Assembly: GCA_049297695.1 (NCBI GenBank)
Contig: JBAQUT010000080.1
Coordinates: forward strand, 1-7,943
From: JACKLD01 sp049297695
Lineage (GTDB): Bacteria > Pseudomonadota > Alphaproteobacteria > UBA2136 > UBA6156
DNA: 7,943 nt
Direction of reading: 5' to 3'
Shown piece after piece: positions 6,067 to 7,943 of this stretch. The notes beneath the pieces are model-generated. The model saw nothing but the letters and a program-made list of their open reading frames with translations, was not told the DNA's origin and did not search any database. Within the stretch, counting starts at the first letter, position 1. Each line of letters begins with the position of its first letter. A program made the position numbers and the translations under genes.

Positions 6067-6307
6067 GCGATAACCCTTCTTGAATATCAATCTCAAAACT
6101 CCCTACCTTTGGGTCTGAAACTCCATTCAAATCAAATGAAAAGCCTCTTAAACCTGAAGTATTCAAGGCATTTGTGATACACCTTGTTACTGCTACCCGC
6201 CAATCTTGTGAAAATTTATCCGTCATCAACACAACAAAAATACCTAGTTTCTCATCTGTTATAAACGAAAGTCCTTCAGCCTCTTCAAGATTAAAATTAA
6301 GCTTCAC
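6059..6307 (-). CDS. Small AT-rich protein of unknown function (82 aa)
   Basis: I do not recognise this protein. It starts at GTG (6307), chosen because a perfect AAGGAG lies 7 nt upstream. It stops inside the start of the CinA-like gene with an 8-nt overlap. The product is small and soluble. Alternating hydrophobic residues (GLSFITDEKLGIFVVLM at about 12-28, GFSFDLNGVS at 55-64, GSFEIDI at 69-75) suggest beta strands around one helix (about 34-50). Its GC content is about 40% by eye, clearly below the genes on either side, which suggests that it entered the operon later. The strong ribosome binding site and exact coupling argue that it is really translated. Confidence 0.75.
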   Translation of the reverse strand: MKLNFNLEEAEGLSFITDEKLGIFVVLMTDKFSQDWRVAVTRCITNALNTSGLRGFSFDLNGVSDPKVGSFEIDIQEGLSHV

Positions 6308-6314
6308 GTGTTAT

Positions 6315-6320
6315 CTCCTT
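6315..6320 (-). promoter_or_regulatory. Ribosome binding site deciding the GTG start of the 82-aa gene
   Basis: AAGGAG on the minus strand is 7 nt before the GTG at 6307. It fixes this GTG as the start, as no in-frame ATG is similarly placed. Confidence 0.8.
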
Positions 6321-6329
6321 TCTCAATTT

Positions 6330-6345
6330 CTAACATACTAACATA
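6330..6345. repeat. Tandem 8-bp repeat at the exonuclease / 82-aa gene junction
   Basis: CTAACATA occurs twice in direct succession (6330-6337, 6338-6345), followed by CT. The stop codon of the exonuclease gene (TAG on the minus strand, 6340-6338) is inside the second copy. It could be slippage or a short target duplication where the AT-rich segment joined the GC-rich gene. Confidence 0.6.
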
Positions 6346-7174
6346 CTCTTTTCCACGCCCCCGCAAACGCCGCAAGGTGGGGCTTGTCTTCCCCTGCCAA
6401 CCATTCCCGCACCCGCGCTTCTTCCGCCGCTAACGCACTGGGTTGCAACACGCCAGTAAGATGCTGGTATTTCAGGTAAAGCAAATACGTGTTCAGCACA
6501 TCGGTCTCGCAATAATCCCGTATCTCCTGCACCTTCCCCGCCGCAAACATCTCGCCCACTTTGCTGCCTTCCACATCCAGCTTGCCGGGCAGGCCCGCCA
6601 GCACGCACACTTCATCCAGCTTGCCCGCCCCGCGCGCGGCCCCAAAATCGCTCACCACGTCCAGCATGTCCACATGCCACACCATGTCGTAGCGGGCGTT
6701 GTAGTTGCTCCATTTATCCCCGGCTTGGAACAACCAACTCGCCCCCACCCCATGCTTCAAAGCACGCATTTTAAGGGTAGGCACATCAAACCCCCGCGTG
6801 TTGAACCCCACCAACCGCACCGGCGTGCCCGCCCGCATCATTTTGGCGCCGTACTCAAACCACGCTTTCACCAAGGCCTCTTCGTTATCCCCCGCCTCGC
6901 CAATGCAGCCCAGCCGTTCAAACTGATAACTCTCAAACGCCCCGCCCATGTCCTCAATGCTGGCCTGCAAACAGCCGATGGCCACAATTTTATGGAACGG
7001 AATGCGCGGAAACTCACTCCCGCTGCTGTTCTGTTCTTTCATAGTGTCCCAAATCAGCTGGGTTACGGCCATGTCGTCCAACCCTTCGCACCGCTCGCCC
7101 CACAGTTCCCGCGCCAACGCCACATCGGGCACGGTTTCCAAATCAAACACCAAAAGCTTGCGGGGGCGGATCAT
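6338..7174 (-). CDS. PolB-like predicted 3'-5' exonuclease (DEDD family)
   Basis: This 278-aa protein matches the predicted 3'-5' exonucleases related to the proofreading domain of DNA polymerase B (the DNA_pol_B_exo2 type family). All three exonuclease motifs are visible. Exo I is FDLET with D11 and E13. Exo II is VGFNTRGFDVPTL with D130. Exo III is YCETDVLNTY with Y221 and D225, the DEDDy form. These acidic residues bind two metal ions for removing nucleotides from 3' ends in DNA or RNA. The HKIVAIGCL segment (61-69) is also typical of the family. The protein should be active and cytoplasmic; its natural substrate is not known. It starts 20 nt after the stop of the upstream 232-aa gene, so they are probably co-transcribed. 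Confidence 0.92.
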   Translation of the reverse strand: MIRPRKLLVFDLETVPDVALARELWGERCEGLDDMAVTQLIWDTMKEQNSSGSEFPRIPFHKIVAIGCLQASIEDMGGAFESYQFERLGCIGEAGDNEEALVKAWFEYGAKMMRAGTPVRLVGFNTRGFDVPTLKMRALKHGVGASWLFQAGDKWSNYNARYDMVWHVDMLDVVSDFGAARGAGKLDEVCVLAGLPGKLDVEGSKVGEMFAAGKVQEIRDYCETDVLNTYLLYLKYQHLTGVLQPSALAAEEARVREWLAGEDKPHLAAFAGAWKRVC

Positions 7175-7194
7175 AGCGCCACCCTACACCAACC

Positions 7195-7893
7195 TTAACG
7201 CTTCTCCAACCCCATAGGCCTTAAGGCAGGGTTTTCTTTCCGCACACGGGCTTCAAGCGCCCACGCCTTTAAATTGCTGTCTTTGGGGAAATATTGGATC
7301 ATATGGCCCAAACTTCCCTCAACCCATATTTCTTCCCAGCGCATAAGGGTTGCACTCTCGGCTCCAACACCAGGCTCTCCCGTCCGCGTTGCCACAATCT
7401 CTTCGCACGTACGCTGCCCCCACATACGCACCAACGTAATCAAACGGCTCTCCTGAAACTCATTCATTTTGGCCCGCATCAACCTTGCATAAATGGCAAC
7501 ATCGTTGCACGAGCCGATCGGCGCCCATTCCCCTGCGTCTTGAATATGAACACGCCCCACGAGCGCTTCTGAAAATGACATCATTCGGTGTTGGGCCGAA
7601 GGCTGGATTGCCACATCCACAAGTTCCCGCCATTCATGACAATCCGGTGATAAAAGCGTTTTAGCTTCGTTGAGCAACGATATTGCTTTGTCACGAAATG
7701 TCGTTTTATCGGAAGCACGTAAACGCTCGGCCAAATTGTTTGTGTGAAACCCGCGATGCCCCAAAACCCAATCCACCTGTTGATACGCCTGTTCCGTACA
7801 CGTATCACTCTTCCATACCACCTGCGGCGAATGGGCAAAATAGTTCCGTGTTTCGGATATCCGGGCTTGGCTTTGAAGATTCATGTACGTCAT
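7195..7893 (-). CDS. Protein of unknown function (232 aa)
   Basis: I do not recognise this protein. It is soluble, largely helical and rich in Trp, Arg and Glu, with no signal peptide or membrane segment. Visible features are two cysteines near the middle (in SPDCHEWREL and GSCNDVAIY), a charged helical region (about 125-165) and a Trp-rich C-terminal third. It is the first gene of the minus-strand operon with the exonuclease. The open frame reaches a TTG at 7920, but that would include the promoter. The ATG at 7893 is chosen because TATAAT lies 6 nt before it. An ATG at 7884 is an alternative: GGGGGA lies 9 nt before it and could act as a ribosome binding site if transcription starts further upstream. 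Confidence 0.7.
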   Translation of the reverse strand: MTYMNLQSQARISETRNYFAHSPQVVWKSDTCTEQAYQQVDWVLGHRGFHTNNLAERLRASDKTTFRDKAISLLNEAKTLLSPDCHEWRELVDVAIQPSAQHRMMSFSEALVGRVHIQDAGEWAPIGSCNDVAIYARLMRAKMNEFQESRLITLVRMWGQRTCEEIVATRTGEPGVGAESATLMRWEEIWVEGSLGHMIQYFPKDSNLKAWALEARVRKENPALRPMGLEKR

Positions 7894-7899
7894 TCCCCC

Positions 7900-7927
7900 A
7901 TTATAGGGCTTCCCAAACAACTTACAA
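7900..7927 (-). promoter_or_regulatory. Promoter of the minus-strand operon
   Basis: On the minus strand, TTGTAA (7927-7922) is a 4-of-6 match to the -35 consensus, followed after 16 nt by a perfect TATAAT (7905-7900). The start ATG is 6 nt downstream, so the mRNA would be leaderless or nearly so. A second TATAAT lies in the palindrome CATTATAATG (7931-7940) and could be an alternative -10 that would leave the GGGGGA ribosome binding site in the transcript. Confidence 0.55.
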
Positions 7928-7943
7928 GATCATTATAATGCAC

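Overview
The window looks like a chromosomal segment of a Gram-negative bacterium, most likely an alphaproteobacterium. The reasons are the efp gene followed directly by an inositol-monophosphatase-family gene, a short CinA-type protein without the C-terminal amidohydrolase domain, a PolB-like 3'-5' exonuclease, a dispersed repeat of the ATTCCAGC-GAAG-GCTGGAAT kind, and a GC-rich background of roughly 55-60% by eye. No genus can be named from this sequence alone.

Layout from left to right. Positions 1-158 hold three back-to-back hairpins and no gene. A secreted transglutaminase-like cysteine protease-fold protein is on the minus strand (159-1109). A small unknown gene (1282-1674, plus) converges on an exported protein of unknown function (1818-2621, minus). 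The gap between them is a single 149-bp foldback element (1672-1820) whose two ends supply both stop codons. Divergent from the exported protein is a two-gene unit: efp (2709-3275), then an IMPase-fold protein (3279-4040) that has lost all of its metal ligands. An AT-rich orphan gene (4054-5211) follows and ends 1 nt before the 3' end of a tRNA gene on the opposite strand (5213-5288). The rest of the minus strand reads as one probable operon: an unknown 232-aa protein, a PolB-like exonuclease, an AT-rich 82-aa protein, and a CinA-like protein, with the tRNA just downstream.

The window is a mix of housekeeping genes and accessory pieces. The translation-related part is efp plus the tRNA, and both are unusual: EF-P carries Arg instead of Lys at the modified loop tip, and the tRNA has a Leu (UAA) anticodon on a short-variable-loop body. 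The accessory pieces are the foldback element, the AT-rich 385-aa gene and the AT-rich 82-aa gene. Three genes have a perfect TATAAT only 6-7 nt before a start ATG, which suggests leaderless transcripts. The best candidates for something undescribed are the foldback element, the tRNA with its AT-rich neighbour, and the IMPase pseudoenzyme.
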